Below, in pieces: positions 1 through 11,540 of a stretch of DNA of 64,000 nt (positions are counted from its first letter, which is position 1; each line of letters begins with the position of its first letter). Made by a program: the position numbers and the translations under genes. This DNA comes from Mangifera indica (taxonomy: Eukaryota > Streptophyta > Magnoliopsida > Sapindales > Anacardiaceae): NCBI RefSeq assembly GCF_011075055.1, contig NC_058137.1, positions 744,001 through 808,000 of the forward strand, written 5' to 3'. A model generated the notes under the pieces. The model had not been told where the DNA came from. It did no database searches and was given only the letters and a program-made list of their open reading frames with translations.

Positions 1-930
1 ATAAGGTATTAATAAGAAGAAACTTTTACCGTGTTAAAATCATAAGTAAATCACCAATCACATAAAAAATAAGGTATGTAATGTGGTTTGATATAATCTG
101 TTGACCCCCTTACAAAGTGTTCAAAACCAATTTAACATTATTTTGAATCAAACTGAATTTCTGATTCAGAAAAAAAATTATAAATTGATATTAAATTGAT
201 TTAAAGATTAAATGATTCTAAACCAAATTGAAAAAATTAGTTGTCTAAATTGAGTTTTTGATTAACCAGTTTTCAATCAAATTTCAAAGAGACATTCTAT
301 TTTATTATTCTTTTTTTTTCCAAAAATAAAAAACGAAGTCAAACTGTACGAGAAAACCAAAAATTATATCAACCCACAATCCTCAACATTACTCATCATT
401 TGATTTCTCCTATTTGACTATAGTTTTGTCCTTTTTTTTGGATTTAAGGTTTATCATGTAAATCATCTGTGTGTTATAATTGTTCCGTTGTGGAAACGTA
501 AATGAAATTAAGAACGTAATGCCATTCTAATCATGTTTAAATGTTCACTCTACGTATCATTATTTTTTTTACAAGAAAATTATGTATAGAAATAATAATA
601 TAATATTATATAATTTAATAATTTTAAATTAGAGATAAAATAATATCTAATAATATAATTATATGTAATTATTTGTGTTTAAATTTAGATTTATTGATTA
701 TATACATAATATTATTATTATTATTTTTTTATGCAAGCAACGAAAAAGAGGTTCGTGTGGATTTATTTCTTGTAGTTTACTTCCCTTTGTGAGAAAACTT
801 AAAAAAAGAGCTTCAAAATTTTATGAAATTTTTGGACAAATCTAACAGTGAGATGCAAATAATCTTATCTATAACACTTCTCTCTTCAATCGCTAATCAC
901 TTTGAGACTTGGTTTTTACGGTGTGTATAA
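1..930. repeat. Left copy of a duplicated intergenic block
   Basis: No gene is visible in this stretch. Its sequence is colinear with 14640-16510: the first ~300 bases match 14640-14945 and the part from ~340 matches 16085-16510, with an extra ~1.1 kb (containing a Mutator-like element) between the two halves in the other copy. A third partial copy lies at 9610-9880. The likeness is visible in stretches such as the poly-T, the 'gaggttc..gattTATTtcttgtagttt' region and the 'cagtgaga.gcaaataat' region. It is a degenerate segmental duplication; AT-rich DNA from 930 to 1620 holds nothing I can identify. Confidence 0.6.
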
Positions 931-1621
931 TTTTATTCAAATCATAAAACTAGGTTAAAGCTTAAAAATTACGGTTTGATTTATTTTGGTTTGTAAAATA
1001 ATTTGATTTAGGATGATAAATTTTTAAAAATAATTTTTAATTTGGATTACAATTTAAACAATTTTTAAACCGAATCAAATGGTAATCAATATTTTTTAAA
1101 AATACATATATATAACTATATTTAATATAATTTTTCTATAAGCAATTATGTGTACAACATGTTTTTTCATATTTATTTTATGATTTTTTTTACATGTATA
1201 TTGTATATATATTTCATATTTATTTTATCTATTTATATTATGTTTAAAAAACTAGAATTTAATTAATTTTATTGAATAATATATATTAAAAAATAAATGA
1301 TTTTAATAGGTTCAAATTATAATCCAAATTAGATCAAACTGAATTTTTCAATTTGATTTGCTTTGATTTGGAAATTTTTAAAATCGTTTTTTTCAGTTTA
1401 CTCTGAAAAAAATTTCAATTGCACCAACTAAACCGTGCACCATAGAAATCAAATCTATATCAAAAACTTAATTTTACGTCTTGTGTATTGAATATCATAT
1501 CATATGATACAATTTTTAAAAAACAAAATATTGATAAAATAATGAAAAAATATGATAGACATGTCATCGTTTTGAAAAATATTATGAACACTTACAAAAA
1601 TTTAAAATTTCTCATATACAC

Positions 1622-2368
1622 GGAATATTAATTAAAATAGGCAAAAAAATTTCCGCTTAAACCTTTTTAGGCAAACGCACAGTAGTTTTATTTTTATAAG
1701 CAAATTTTTTTGTAACTCCAAAAATACCCTCCCAGCCCTGTATACGTAGGCGTTGGAAGGAAAACTTGAGTGCGTGAGTGCGTGCGTGGTGCGCGTAGTG
1801 CGCGCGGTGCGTGAGCAGTGCGCACACCCTGATTAATATATATAAACAAAGTGCGAGGGTGCGCGCGCAGTGCATGCAGTGCGCGCACCCTTTCTTTTAA
1901 ATATATATATATATATATATATATTAAATAATATAAAAAATATAATAAATAAAAATATATATATATTAAATATTATAATATTTAATATAATATATATAAA
2001 TAATAATAATAATAATTTTTAAATATATATTATATTATTATATATATTTATTATATTATAATATTATAATATAATAAATATATATAATAATATAATATTT
2101 TATATATATATATATAAAATATATGCACAGTGTACAATGCGTGCACTGCATACGCACTGTACACTGTGCACAGTGCGAGCACTGCACACACACCCACGCA
2201 CTCCGCACGCACCCACACACTCAAACCTTCCTTCCAGTGCCTACGTATACAGGGCTGGGAGGGTATTCTTGGAGTTACAAAAAAATTTGCTTATAAAAGT
2301 AAAACTACTGTACGTTTGCCTAAAAAGGTTTAAACAGAAATTTTTTTGCCTATTTTAATTAATATCCC
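1622..2368. mobile_element. Non-autonomous Mutator-like foldback element, family B, copy 1
   Basis: A 747-bp element with long terminal inverted repeats (about 170 bp per arm) that begin GGAATATTAATTAAAATAGG and end with the complement. It is flanked by a perfect 9-bp duplication, CATATACAC (1613-1621 and 2369-2377), the size typical of Mutator-type transposition. Between the arms lie GTGCG-rich short repeats and an AT-only core (about 1905-2120). There is no transposase; open frames here (for example 1657-1888 and 2130-2358) are inverted-repeat sequence, not genes. A second copy lies at 61514-62220. Confidence 0.85.
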
Positions 2369-2548
2369 CATATACACCGCTATAATATCATCATTTTCTT
2401 TAAAAATGTATAAATTCGTATCAGTAATATATATCGTATCGTACGATATGTATATTATATCATATTAATTATGATATACCTTATGATACGTATCGTTTTT
2501 CATCTGTATTTTATTATATTATAAAATATGTATCTATATTATAAGATA

Positions 2549-2731
2549 TTAATAACTATATTGGGCACACCCATACTTGGTTCTATAATGTATGACAATG
2601 ACATAGCTCTCCCTGCCCAACCAACCTGCCGCCTCTTCAGCCCATTTCAATTCTTCTTCCGTCACTGGCCTTTTATACAGCCTTGAAATATTTTCCCAAT
2701 CTACTAGATAAAATGCCTTTATGGGAAAACA
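2549..2731 (-). other. Coding-like fragment of unknown origin downstream of the GH5 gene
   Basis: An open stretch of 60 codons between stops reads on the minus strand with composition typical of protein rather than AT-rich spacer (it contains YKRPVTEEELKWAEEAAGWL). It lies ~170 bp beyond the GH5 stop and is not in the GH5 reading frame. I do not recognise the family. It may be a gene relic, an exon of an undetected gene, or chance. Confidence 0.25.
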
Positions 2732-2898
2732 CTAATAATATTGTACACCGATGAGCGTTGGAGGTACTCGAATTCTAATGTGCATCCGATTATCAAGAGA
2801 CTGGACGTTGGAGGTACAAACCCAACTCCTTATAACATTAACAATTTTACCGATACATGCGTTTTATTTAGCGGATTGGCTTCAGATATCCGAGTTGT

Positions 2899-5800
2899 TC
2901 AATCTCTTGTGCTGTCGACAAGTTTGAACCACTGGCTTGCAGGATCACATGTTCCATTTGTATCCAAGCATTTACAGTTATTTATAACAAGGTTGCTGCT
3001 TGAGTCTAAATCCAAGCAAACAATTGTACCATCTTCTTCCGTAGATGACAGGTGCATCTTAGAATCTGCTATGATTTCCCATTTTGAATTTGAGTCTGTG
3101 CATCTTAGGCCGAGTGTTGCTGCCTTTCCCAACCCGTTGGATTGTAAGCAATAAGATGTCCCCTTTAGGTATAAATTCTTCAGGGACGTGTAATTCCATG
3201 CTCCTGTGTCGGCACAAGAACCCAACCTCATAGGATCAAACAATGATGTACTTTTCAGTACACAGAGACCTGTTAAAGGATGGAAAATCACTTTATGCAG
3301 AGTTCTTTCTAATAAATCTGGCCCTGCATGTTAAAACACACTAGTTCAGATATATGAAAAATTCATATATTTCTAATTTTTTTTTTCATAAATTTAGGTT
3401 ATTCTACCTCTAGTGGGAGATTGAACAAATGATATTCTGTGTAAAAAGCTTGAATTCCTTACATCAGACCAGTTCCTATTTAAAATTCCATAACGCTCAT
3501 TTGACCCAAGGACCCCTCCATTGAAATAATAACTTCCAACAAGAGTCCACAAGGCCCAGTCCAAGTCATGTTCAGCTAGCCAACCCAAAAAGCAGCTCAA
3601 AAACCTTTTTTCGTTCACATTATTTATCACTAAATCCACTCCCCACTCACTCACGAACAACGGCCACCCTTGGTCAAGCAAAAAGTCTGCTGACCGATTT
3701 ATTCTATTCAGCACTTGACCGCATACTTTATTTGAATTACCATTTTCCCATTGCTTATTATCTGGAAAGCTATACCAGTGTACCTCGAATACTGTCTTCC
3801 CAGTAAACGTCAAATTCACTGGTTGATTGCGAATAAATGATAAGTCAGTGTCAAAAGATAACCCAGAGAGGATGACAAGAACATTTGGGTTTGCTGAATG
3901 CACTGCTTCAGCTCCTCTCTGCATGTATCTACCTTATAAATATACACAAGGAATTAGAGTTTTGATTATTAGAATATGGAGTAATTATATTAATTAAAAC
4001 TTGTAATATGAGAAATGCAGATAATTAATGTACCTGTACCAATCTTTTACGTTCTGTTTAGGGCCTCTGAGTTCATTCCTCAGGCTCATGCCAATAACAT
4101 TGGTAACTCCAGTAAATAGAGTAGCCATCCTCGTGAGACCTTTGATCCAGAGTTCTGGATCAAAATACTGATCGCCAAAGAATCCATTGCCATCTGAGTT
4201 ACTGCAACACCAACCTGGTTTTGTTATGTGATTATCTAATATCACCATGACATTGTTGTCCCCAAGGTTGGATACCACTGCCTGAAAATATGCCAATAAT
4301 AATGTTTCACTATACAAATAAATGTCTAACTTTTAAAGTAAAAAAGGAAAAATTTATGAGAATTTTGTTGAAGTGGCTTATATTAGCATAGTTAACGTCG
4401 ACACTTTATTAGCTCTGTGTTTTTGTTTTTGAATAATGTTTCATTGATTTGTTAAATGATTAATAAGACATCATTGGCTGTTTCTACATGGCCCTTTTCC
4501 GTATTGTGTTGACTTATAGGCAATATTTAAAAAACAAACCCATAATCGATCTGATTGTTTTACTGTTTCATGGTTCAACCGATTCGAACAATTGATTTAT
4601 TCCGAAGACAATTAAACAAGAGTAAAATTATTTTGCAACAGTAAACCTTTCAACCCAAGCAAGAAATAACAAATCAATTCCTGGATTTGCTTTTCCATTT
4701 TCTGAGTAAGCAAAATTATTAAATAAAACTTTATAAAGTGTACTCCGCGTTCAGCCAAACAATATGAGATCAATCAACAACCATTACAGAACTTCACACT
4801 GATAAAAGGCACAACATGAATGCATAACCAACAAATTTCATGAAATATATTCTCCACCACAATATGCATATTACTACAAGAGTCTCAACCTCACGTGCCC
4901 ATCTATGATAAGTATTGTGCAACTAACTTTCCAAGATATTGTTCTGCTATAAACCAACTGGCTAGTCTACAAAATGTTCATGAGCAAACATGAATCGTCG
5001 AGAAGACAAGAAAAAAAAAAAAGGCCAAAAGACTTATTCCCTCCCACCCCAGGTTTAGTCTCCAAATATTCACCTTCTTATCACCACTGTCATCAACCAC
5101 AACTTCATCCACTTCCTTCTTAGCTACTTCTTTACTATTAGCAGAAGCCAACGCTGACAACAGTGACAACAGTGACAGGTTCATTTTAAACCGCCGGAGC
5201 CTATACAAGATTACACAAACTAGATGCATTTCCACAACAAATTGTCAGATATATATTGCATGATCAAAATATTATTCCCACCGAAGACTGAAGAGGCGAC
5301 TGAGAGGCCATTGGGAGATGACTCAGAGAAATCGTGAAGACAAGAGAAAAAAAAATGATAGAATATTTTTTAGGGCAGTAGGCTAATAGGCATATCCCAT
5401 TCAATGCAAAAGCAGAGAAACTTGAAGTTCACAGGATATTTTTTATAGGACATCGACAAACATGCATACAAGTACGCGAAAAATTATTAACTAATAGTTG
5501 GTATTTAATCTCACCTGGAAAGCTTTAATGAGAGAAAGATCAATGATGGAGGGGTTGTTAATCTGAATACCAGCAATGTCTTCGTTTAAACCAAAATTCT
5601 GAAATGATTGTTTGACTGTGAGAGAGGCCAAAGTGTCATTGGTGGCCAAATAGATTGGCCACGTCAACCTAACACAGTTGAATCCCATAGCCAAAATTCG
5701 TTTCGAAATTTGGTCTAAAGGCTTCTTGCTGAGTCCCTCAGTCACAACTGGTTTAAGATGTGATGCCCAGTTTACACATGCTAATTTTACCCGCTGTCCG

Positions 5801-5919
5801 CTGCGGTTGTCCACGATCCATCTGGAGTTAGTGGAGAGAGGAACCCCCTCAGAACGGTTGCTGGAAAACAGCATGAAAAGAGTCATAAAAGAGAAGAGGG
5901 AGAAGGAAGAAGAATCCAT
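2899..5919 (-). CDS. Glycoside hydrolase family 5 (cellulase-like) secreted protein with C-terminal ricin-B-like region
   Basis: Four exons join in frame: 5919-5515, 4281-4034, 3928-3408, 3323-2899, giving 532 residues, the usual size for this plant family. All introns are GT-AG; intron 1 (~1.2 kb) carries a truncated transposon end. The start at 5919 is followed by a hydrophobic signal peptide (residues 1-23), so the protein is probably secreted to the wall. The (beta/alpha)8 domain has FNCVRLTWP (exon 1), the acid/base glutamate in SLRNELRG (E205), EVHWYSF (H268) and the nucleophile glutamate in FVSEWGVD (E312). Residues ~400-530 are cysteine-rich and look like a ricin-B/beta-trefoil sugar-binding region, as in homologues. 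Family members hydrolyse beta-1,4-glycans; the true substrate of this plant clade is not settled. No frame break is seen. Confidence 0.93.
5023..5062. repeat. Truncated Mutator-like family A terminus in GH5 intron 1
   Basis: About 40 bases match the terminal repeat of family A (GGCCAAAAGACTTATTCC followed by a CCCACCcCAGGTTT stretch). No right end or duplication is found, so this is a remnant inside the intron; the nearby open frame 4978-5235 is intronic. Confidence 0.6.
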
Positions 5920-6014
5920 GATGAAGAAGAAGAATAACTGTACGTGAAGTTGTAGATGAACGAAAGGAGATAATGAGCTGTAGATGAACGAAGAAAGGGT
6001 TATTGTATAAAGTG

Positions 6015-6021
6015 ATTTATA
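6015..6021 (-). promoter_or_regulatory. Possible TATA box of the GH5 gene
   Basis: TATAAAT on the minus strand, about 95 bases upstream of the GH5 start codon, which fits a short 5' leader. Position and sequence only. Confidence 0.4.
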
Positions 6022-6631
6022 CAGAGGGAAGAAGAAGAAGGAGCTGTAGATGAAGATGAACGAAGAAAGAGAGGGAAGAAGAGGAAGGTGCAAGTGCAAC
6101 CACCAAGTTTGGTATTATCTGAGCGCCCATGTGAATAAAGGAACAAAAATTCCTGTTTATGCCTTGATTCTTTTCTATTTTGGTAATTGCCTTGATTATT
6201 TTCATTCTATTCAACAGTAAAAAGCATCAATCCTTTTATACATTGATAATTGACACCTTGGAAAATCCATGTGATTACAAATCAAGATCCTTCAATACAT
6301 TTTCAAAAAACACAAAAATAAGAAAAACTAACCCGTCCATCCTAAAGGACAGAGAAATGGCGAAGAGAATGTAGTGAGTAGTAAGTCTAAAAGGACAGAG
6401 GATGAAATGGCGAAGATAACAAAGTGAGTGGTAAGCCTCAACTCTGAAGGACAAGAAGAATGATCGAAAAAGGTGCGCCACCATATAATTTGCCCTTCCC
6501 CCATACTATACTATGTGTATCCTTTTTAAATTACTTATTGTAAATGCCTGGATTGATGATGAAGGACCTTGAAGTTGAAGTTGCCTGTGGATTCGCCCAT
6601 GTGGCAGAAATTCTTAATGAAAAAAGAAAAA

Positions 6632-7534
6632 GGCCAAAACACTATGTCCCACCCAAGGTTTGGTGCAAACTAACTTTCCCACCTTATAACTTTCAAAAAT
6701 CTAAATACTCATCCTTCTGTGAAATTTTATTATTACTGTTAGGGGTAAAATTGTTAGTTAATAAAAATATTTTAAAAACTATAAATACATCACATTTTAC
6801 CCCACCAAATTTAAAAACTAATATTTTACCCCACTAGGATTAAAAATAACAATTTCACCACACTTTTTCCCACCCAAGGTTTGAAAAATCAAAATTTCCT
6901 CTTAGGGTTTTTGCAACAGCAGCCAGCAACTGGAGACGATGGCTACGGTGACATTCTCCCTCCCTCCCTACTTCTCTGTCAACCACCGTCTATTTTTTAC
7001 TATCATCAATTGTCACTGACCAACGTATAAAGAGACCAAGATCTGGGTCTCTTTGTCACACTGTCGTGCTACGAAGAGACCCAGATCTTTTCGTCACATG
7101 ATGACTCAACGAAGAGATCGAGATCTCTTTGTCGCTCAATGAAGAGACTTAGATCTGGGTCTCTTCGTGTGTTGACTAGTTATAGTCAATGATGGTCGAA
7201 AAATAAACGGTGACTAAGAGAGAAACTAAGAGGGAGTGAGAATGTCGTCGTTGCCATCATCTCCAGCTATCGACAATTGCTATAAAAACTTTAAGAAAAA
7301 ATATTGATCTTTTAAACCTTCGATGGGAGAAAGTGGGTTAAAATTGTTAATTTTTAAATCTAGTGAGATAAAATATGATAAATTTATAGTTTTAAAAATA
7401 TTTTTATTAAATAATAATTTTATTTCTAGGAGTAATAATAAAATTTAATAAAAAGATAGATATTTAGATTTTAAATTTTTTTCATATGGCAAAGCAGTTG
7501 CACCAAACCTTGGGTGGGGAATAGTCGTTTGGCC
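6632..7534. mobile_element. Non-autonomous Mutator-like element, family A, copy 1
   Basis: Left end GGCCAAAACACTATGTCCCA and the inverse at the right end (TGGGTGGGGAATAG..TTTGGCC). The outer ~300 bases of each side are complementary (foldback). The middle (7030-7175) contains short repeats built on GAAGAGACCCAGATCT. No coding capacity. The flanks are A-rich and give no clean 9-bp duplication (7 of 9), unlike other copies. Confidence 0.75.
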
Positions 7535-7620
7535 ACAAAAAAAAAAAAAGGGAACTTTACAGTTTTCTTGCATAAATTGCTGCAGTTTGTCTGCGGCATT
7601 GTTTAATTTGTGGTTGCTTT

Positions 7621-8221
7621 TAGGGCTGGAATGATCCAAACGGCTCGAAACTCGAAAATTGGTTTTACTTAATTCAATTAGGTTTAAATTTATTTGAGTT
7701 AAAAAATTTTGTTTGTTTATTCAATGAGATTTGAATTTAAGTTAAAAAATTTTGTTTGTTTTTAAATCTAATCAAATTTGAGATAAAAAGTGTTTAACTC
7801 AACTTAGTTCTAATTAATTATTTAAATTTGTTCCTCAATTATATTCAAATTTGTAGTTTTGATTAGTTTGAATTAACAATTCGAATTCATAATTCTATTA
7901 AACTTGAATTTACGGTTTGAATACTGGTTTTAAATATTTTTTTGATAAAACGAAATCATTTTATCAATAAATCACAAACTCAAGTCATGAATCTAAATCA
8001 TAAATTTAAATTATCAATTAGAACTATAAATGAATTGAACCACAAATTCAAACAATTGATTTAAGTTATAAAATCAAGTTGAGCCATTTTTTTTTTTAAA
8101 TCAAATTCAAATTACCTTTAATTTTGACTCTATAAATTTGAATCAAATTATATTTTATTTAAATTAAACTTAAAAAAAATATATTTAAACTAGATCCAAT
8201 TATATTTTATTCAAATCCGTA
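7621..8221. mobile_element. hAT-like non-autonomous element
   Basis: A 601-bp AT-rich insert beginning TAGGGCTGGAATGATCC and ending TCAAATCCGTA, flanked by a perfect 8-bp duplication GTTGCTTT (7613-7620, 8222-8229). The flanking DNA has a paralogous uninterrupted copy at about 13565-13690, where TAGTTGCTTTG is continuous: an empty site. No transposase. Confidence 0.75.
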
Positions 8222-9589
8222 GTTGCTTTTGCACCGCCTCTCTAATATTTCAAAAGTACCTACTAGAATTTTGACGATGTTGAGATGCCGTAGATGGTCA
8301 TGTGCAGCTGCTGCTGTAATGAATGGCAAATTTCCTCAATTGACAAAAAGAGACGAGTTTAAATGAATGAATGTAGAATCTTTTTTTCCTTTTTCTAATT
8401 TGTCGCTCATTCATTCGTATTTTGTGGGCAACTGCTGTGAAAAGTAACAAGTATGATGCGAAGATTAGACAAGGAGGGAAACAGCTTTCTTTATTTCGCC
8501 AACCCCATAAATCACTTTTGATTTTCATTGCCCTATAAGACAAAAAATTGCCGCATCGGCATCTAATAATTCAAATGTTTGAATAGATGTTGCATAAGAT
8601 TCACGGATAATTTTATTTAATTTTGGATGATTTGATAAAGTCATGGTTTTTTTAATTTTTTTCAAAAGACTTATTCCCACCTAAAGTTTAATTCATTCAC
8701 AAAATCTTTTCCATTAACTTTAGATAATCTAGATAACAAATCATCGATCAATATATTCAAAATATATCATCATGAATAACTTTTGTATAACTATCTTATC
8801 CTTTGGTAAGAGATTTTAGTTTCCGATATTTATTAATATTTATCCAAGATCTTGGATCCAAACCGTCTTCATTATCGTTGTTTTTACATATGAATAATGT
8901 ATGATCAAACCGACTTATTACATATGATATGATTAGTCTTGTATTTACACACAATATGAAAAACATGCATTTATACTGAATCCAACTGTGACATCTCAAG
9001 TCTAAGGATTAATAGTACATTACTATGATCCTACAACAACGCATCAGTCGCATATTAAATGTCCATGTGATTTATTATAATTGATCATGTTTGAAAAATA
9101 GTATTCTAACGATTAATCCATATTAATACTCTAATGATATGACTTTCATATTACCCACGTTAATATCATATCATGATATTCAACAGAAAATATTCAATAT
9201 GTCTACTATACAATGTCATTGCCCAATTGACATCAAATACGTAAGACACACTTTGATGATTTGATCTTCTGAATATCTATATCATCTAAATACTTCATAT
9301 ACGCATAATTTCTTTAATAAAAAAATAAATTAACAAATGAAAATTGAAGTAGAATATGAATGTAAAAAAAAAAAAACCCTATTTCTTTTATTACATACAA
9401 ATTATTATAAAATTAAATACTTTAAAACCAACAACACGATTAATTCCTAGGGCATAACTTGCAGTTACATGAATGTTGTTTTATTTTTCATTCGAAATTA
9501 CTCACTCATTTGATAACACGGATCAAATATATACTTATTTATGTACTTAAAATACATACACATCATTTTTAATGCAATGAATATTCAAT
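8222..9589. other. Intergenic DNA without a recognisable gene
   Basis: AT-rich, no supported gene. A truncated family-A element end (CAAAAGACTTATTCCCACCT) is at about 8663-8695. The short open frames here have no recognisable domain. Confidence 0.5.
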
Positions 9590-9609
9590 ATTTTGCATGA
9601 AGTAGTGCC

Positions 9610-9880
9610 CAGGTTGAGTTTTTCTTTCTTTTCTTTCAGTATCTTGAGGATGCTATATCGTTCGGAGAAATCTAAATGGAACAGAGAATATAATGCCTTC
9701 TAATCACATTTAAACAGTCTTTTTATTTCAAGCAACAAAATAGAGATTCATGCTGATTTATTTCTTGTAGTTTACTTCCATTGGTGGGAGGACTGGAAAA
9801 AGAGCTTCAAAATTTATGAGATTTTTTGACAAATCAAACACTGAGATGCAAATAATCTATCTATGACAGATAAGAAAACT
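9610..9880. repeat. Partial copy of the 340-930 intergenic block
   Basis: About 270 bases align with 450-870 and with 16230-16470, sharing the 'taatgccttctaat', 'gattTATTtcttgtagttt' and 'gagatgcaaataatc' stretches. It is a degenerate duplicate with no coding content. Confidence 0.6.
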
Positions 9881-9966
9881 TTTTTCTTTTTGTTTGTTTT
9901 CTACATATTGATGTTCACGGAAAAGAGTTTTTGATGTTACCTTTACTAGCTTAATAAATCTTCTTA

Positions 9967-10583
9967 GGCCCCACCCAAAATTTAAAAAAAATAAAAATTT
10001 ATCTTATTTTCTCCCTAAACCTTAAAAACTAATAATTTCTCTCATGCTTAAGTTTTAAAAATCACATTTCTCCCCCTAAGTTTCATTTTTAACCTATTTT
10101 TCTCCAACGACCTCCCTCCAGTTGTGACCTTTCTTCTCCACTGTCGACCTTCATCTAATCGTGACTCCCTTTGTCGTCTTTGTTGTCGACATCTGCATCT
10201 TTGTCAACGATGAAGACAACATCTTCATCTGAGGTGAAGATGGTAGAGAGAGACATGACCAGAGAGAAGTCAACGATAGAGAAAAGAGGTCATGATCGGA
10301 TTCCGATTGTTAAAGAAGCATAGGTTGAAATGAAACCCTAAGGGGCAAATGTAATTTTTCAAAACTTAATTCTAATGAGAAATTGTTAGTTTTCTAAATC
10401 AAAAGAATATGAGTTAAAATTTTATTATTTTTAATTTATTACTGGTAAAATGAGGATTTTACCTTTAGAACTAACTTATTCAGTTAATTTTGACAACTCA
10501 TGGATAAATATTTGGGCTTTTGAAAGATAATGGGTGCGAATTTGGGAAAAAAGTAAACTTAAGGTGGAAATAAGTGCTTTGGC
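9967..10583. mobile_element. Non-autonomous Mutator-like element, family A, copy 2
   Basis: Ends GGCC(CCACCCAAAATTT) at the left, with a small terminal deletion, and TTAAGGTGGAAATAAGTGC-TTTGGCC at the right. It is flanked by a perfect 9-bp duplication ATCTTCTTA (9958-9966, 10584-10592). The inside is a foldback of CATCTTCATC-rich sequence without coding capacity. Confidence 0.85.
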
Positions 10584-10628
10584 CATCTTCTTATAAAGTC
10601 CTAGTAATGTGCACAAAAAAACCGATTC

Positions 10629-10875
10629 CACTTAGCAAGAAATCGCGGACCACATCTTCAAAGGGATTTTGGCTATGGAATTCAATTGTGTGAGGTTCAC
10701 ATGACCAATCTATTTGGTCACCAATGATTCTTTGGCCACCAATGACTCTTCACCTGCTATCCGTTTCGGTCTCGAGTTGGTAGAGAGAAAAAAAACCATC
10801 AACGGGCTTAGAATGTTTGATGGAAAATATTATTAAAAAGTCATAAAAGAGAAGAGGAAGAAGGAAAGGAACCTC
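10629..10875 (+). pseudogene. Rearranged GH5 exon 1 fragment (direct plus inverted piece)
   Basis: Bases ~10629-10752 (plus strand) match GH5 exon 1 in sense, coding remnants of ILAMGFNCVRLT and the following NDT region, with a TGA inside the WPIYLA segment. Bases ~10753-10875 then match the same gene's N-terminal and leader region in the opposite orientation (compare plus-strand 5795-5915; shared 'gtcataaaagagaagagg'). The piece is therefore a duplicated GH5 5' end with an internal inversion and is not functional. Confidence 0.75.
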
Positions 10876-10924
10876 CCCCAAGTTTGTGTTGTTTTAACTC
10901 TGATTGATATGATGATTTGATCTA

Positions 10925-11122
10925 ATGATTGAACTTAGGCGTCTCAATTTTCTGAACCTGAAATATTTTGAGCAGATTTAAGTTGTTAGGTCCCGATGGA
11001 AGCAATTATTTGGGTAGTTCAGAAGGCCGAGTTGGTGGAAGTGATGAAGATGTTGTCTGATTGGCTAATCAACTAATTTAAGTGTATACTCTCTATGTCC
11101 TATAATCTTGTTTAATTGACCA
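10925..11122 (+). pseudogene. Duplicated last exon of the Yippee-like gene with flanking intron and 3' sequence
   Basis: Bases 10976-11060 are an 85-nt copy of the last exon of the Yippee-like gene at 58514-58598, the same length and with an intact stop; the encoded tail keeps [10 protein letters not shown] and GGSDEDVV with a few substitutions. The homology runs on into the preceding intron, including the splice acceptor (TATTTTGAGCAG), and ~60 bases past the stop (TTTAAGTGTATA, TATAATCTTGTTTAA). Intron sequence is present, so this is a DNA-level duplication and not a retrocopy. No other Yippee exon is seen nearby. Confidence 0.85.
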
Positions 11123-11184
11123 GAATCACACAATTATATTGATGAGCATTGGGTTAGGCTTTTAATTGTGTAATTCTAGTTAAT

Positions 11185-11310
11185 AAATTAATTAAAATAG
11201 GTACGAAATTTTTTGCCTAAACTTTTTGATAAACGCTGAGTGATTTTACTTTTTTAAACAAATTTAATTTTTATTTCAATAATATCATTTACCTTATTAT
11301 TTCATATTAT
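11185..11310. repeat. Truncated left end of Mutator-like family B
   Basis: ATTAATTAAAATAGG followed by a TTTTTTGCCTAAAC..TTTTTGATAAACG stretch matches the arms at 1625-1700 and 61517-61590. No right arm was found. Confidence 0.55.
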
Positions 11311-11540
11311 GAGTGATTTTACAATTTCCTATATATTTATAAAATTCCTGTTAGGAAAGACATTACTAATATTTCTTGTATAGATAAAATTTCGTTTAAA
11401 AAAATACAAACTCAAACTTTACAGGGGAGCCAAAACTGAATCCAGTCACAATCCTTTATAGTACTCATCATTTTAATTGTCTACAAGCAACTTTCGGACT
11501 TATCTTGGAGGAACCATCTTCCTCAAAACTTTCATCTTTC

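Noticed and set aside
1657..2358. Four short open frames with similar proteins on both strands
   Set aside because: They are the two inverted arms of the family-B transposable element, which explains why the same peptide appears on both strands.
5678..5947. 89-codon plus-strand frame
   Set aside because: Antisense of GH5 exon 1.
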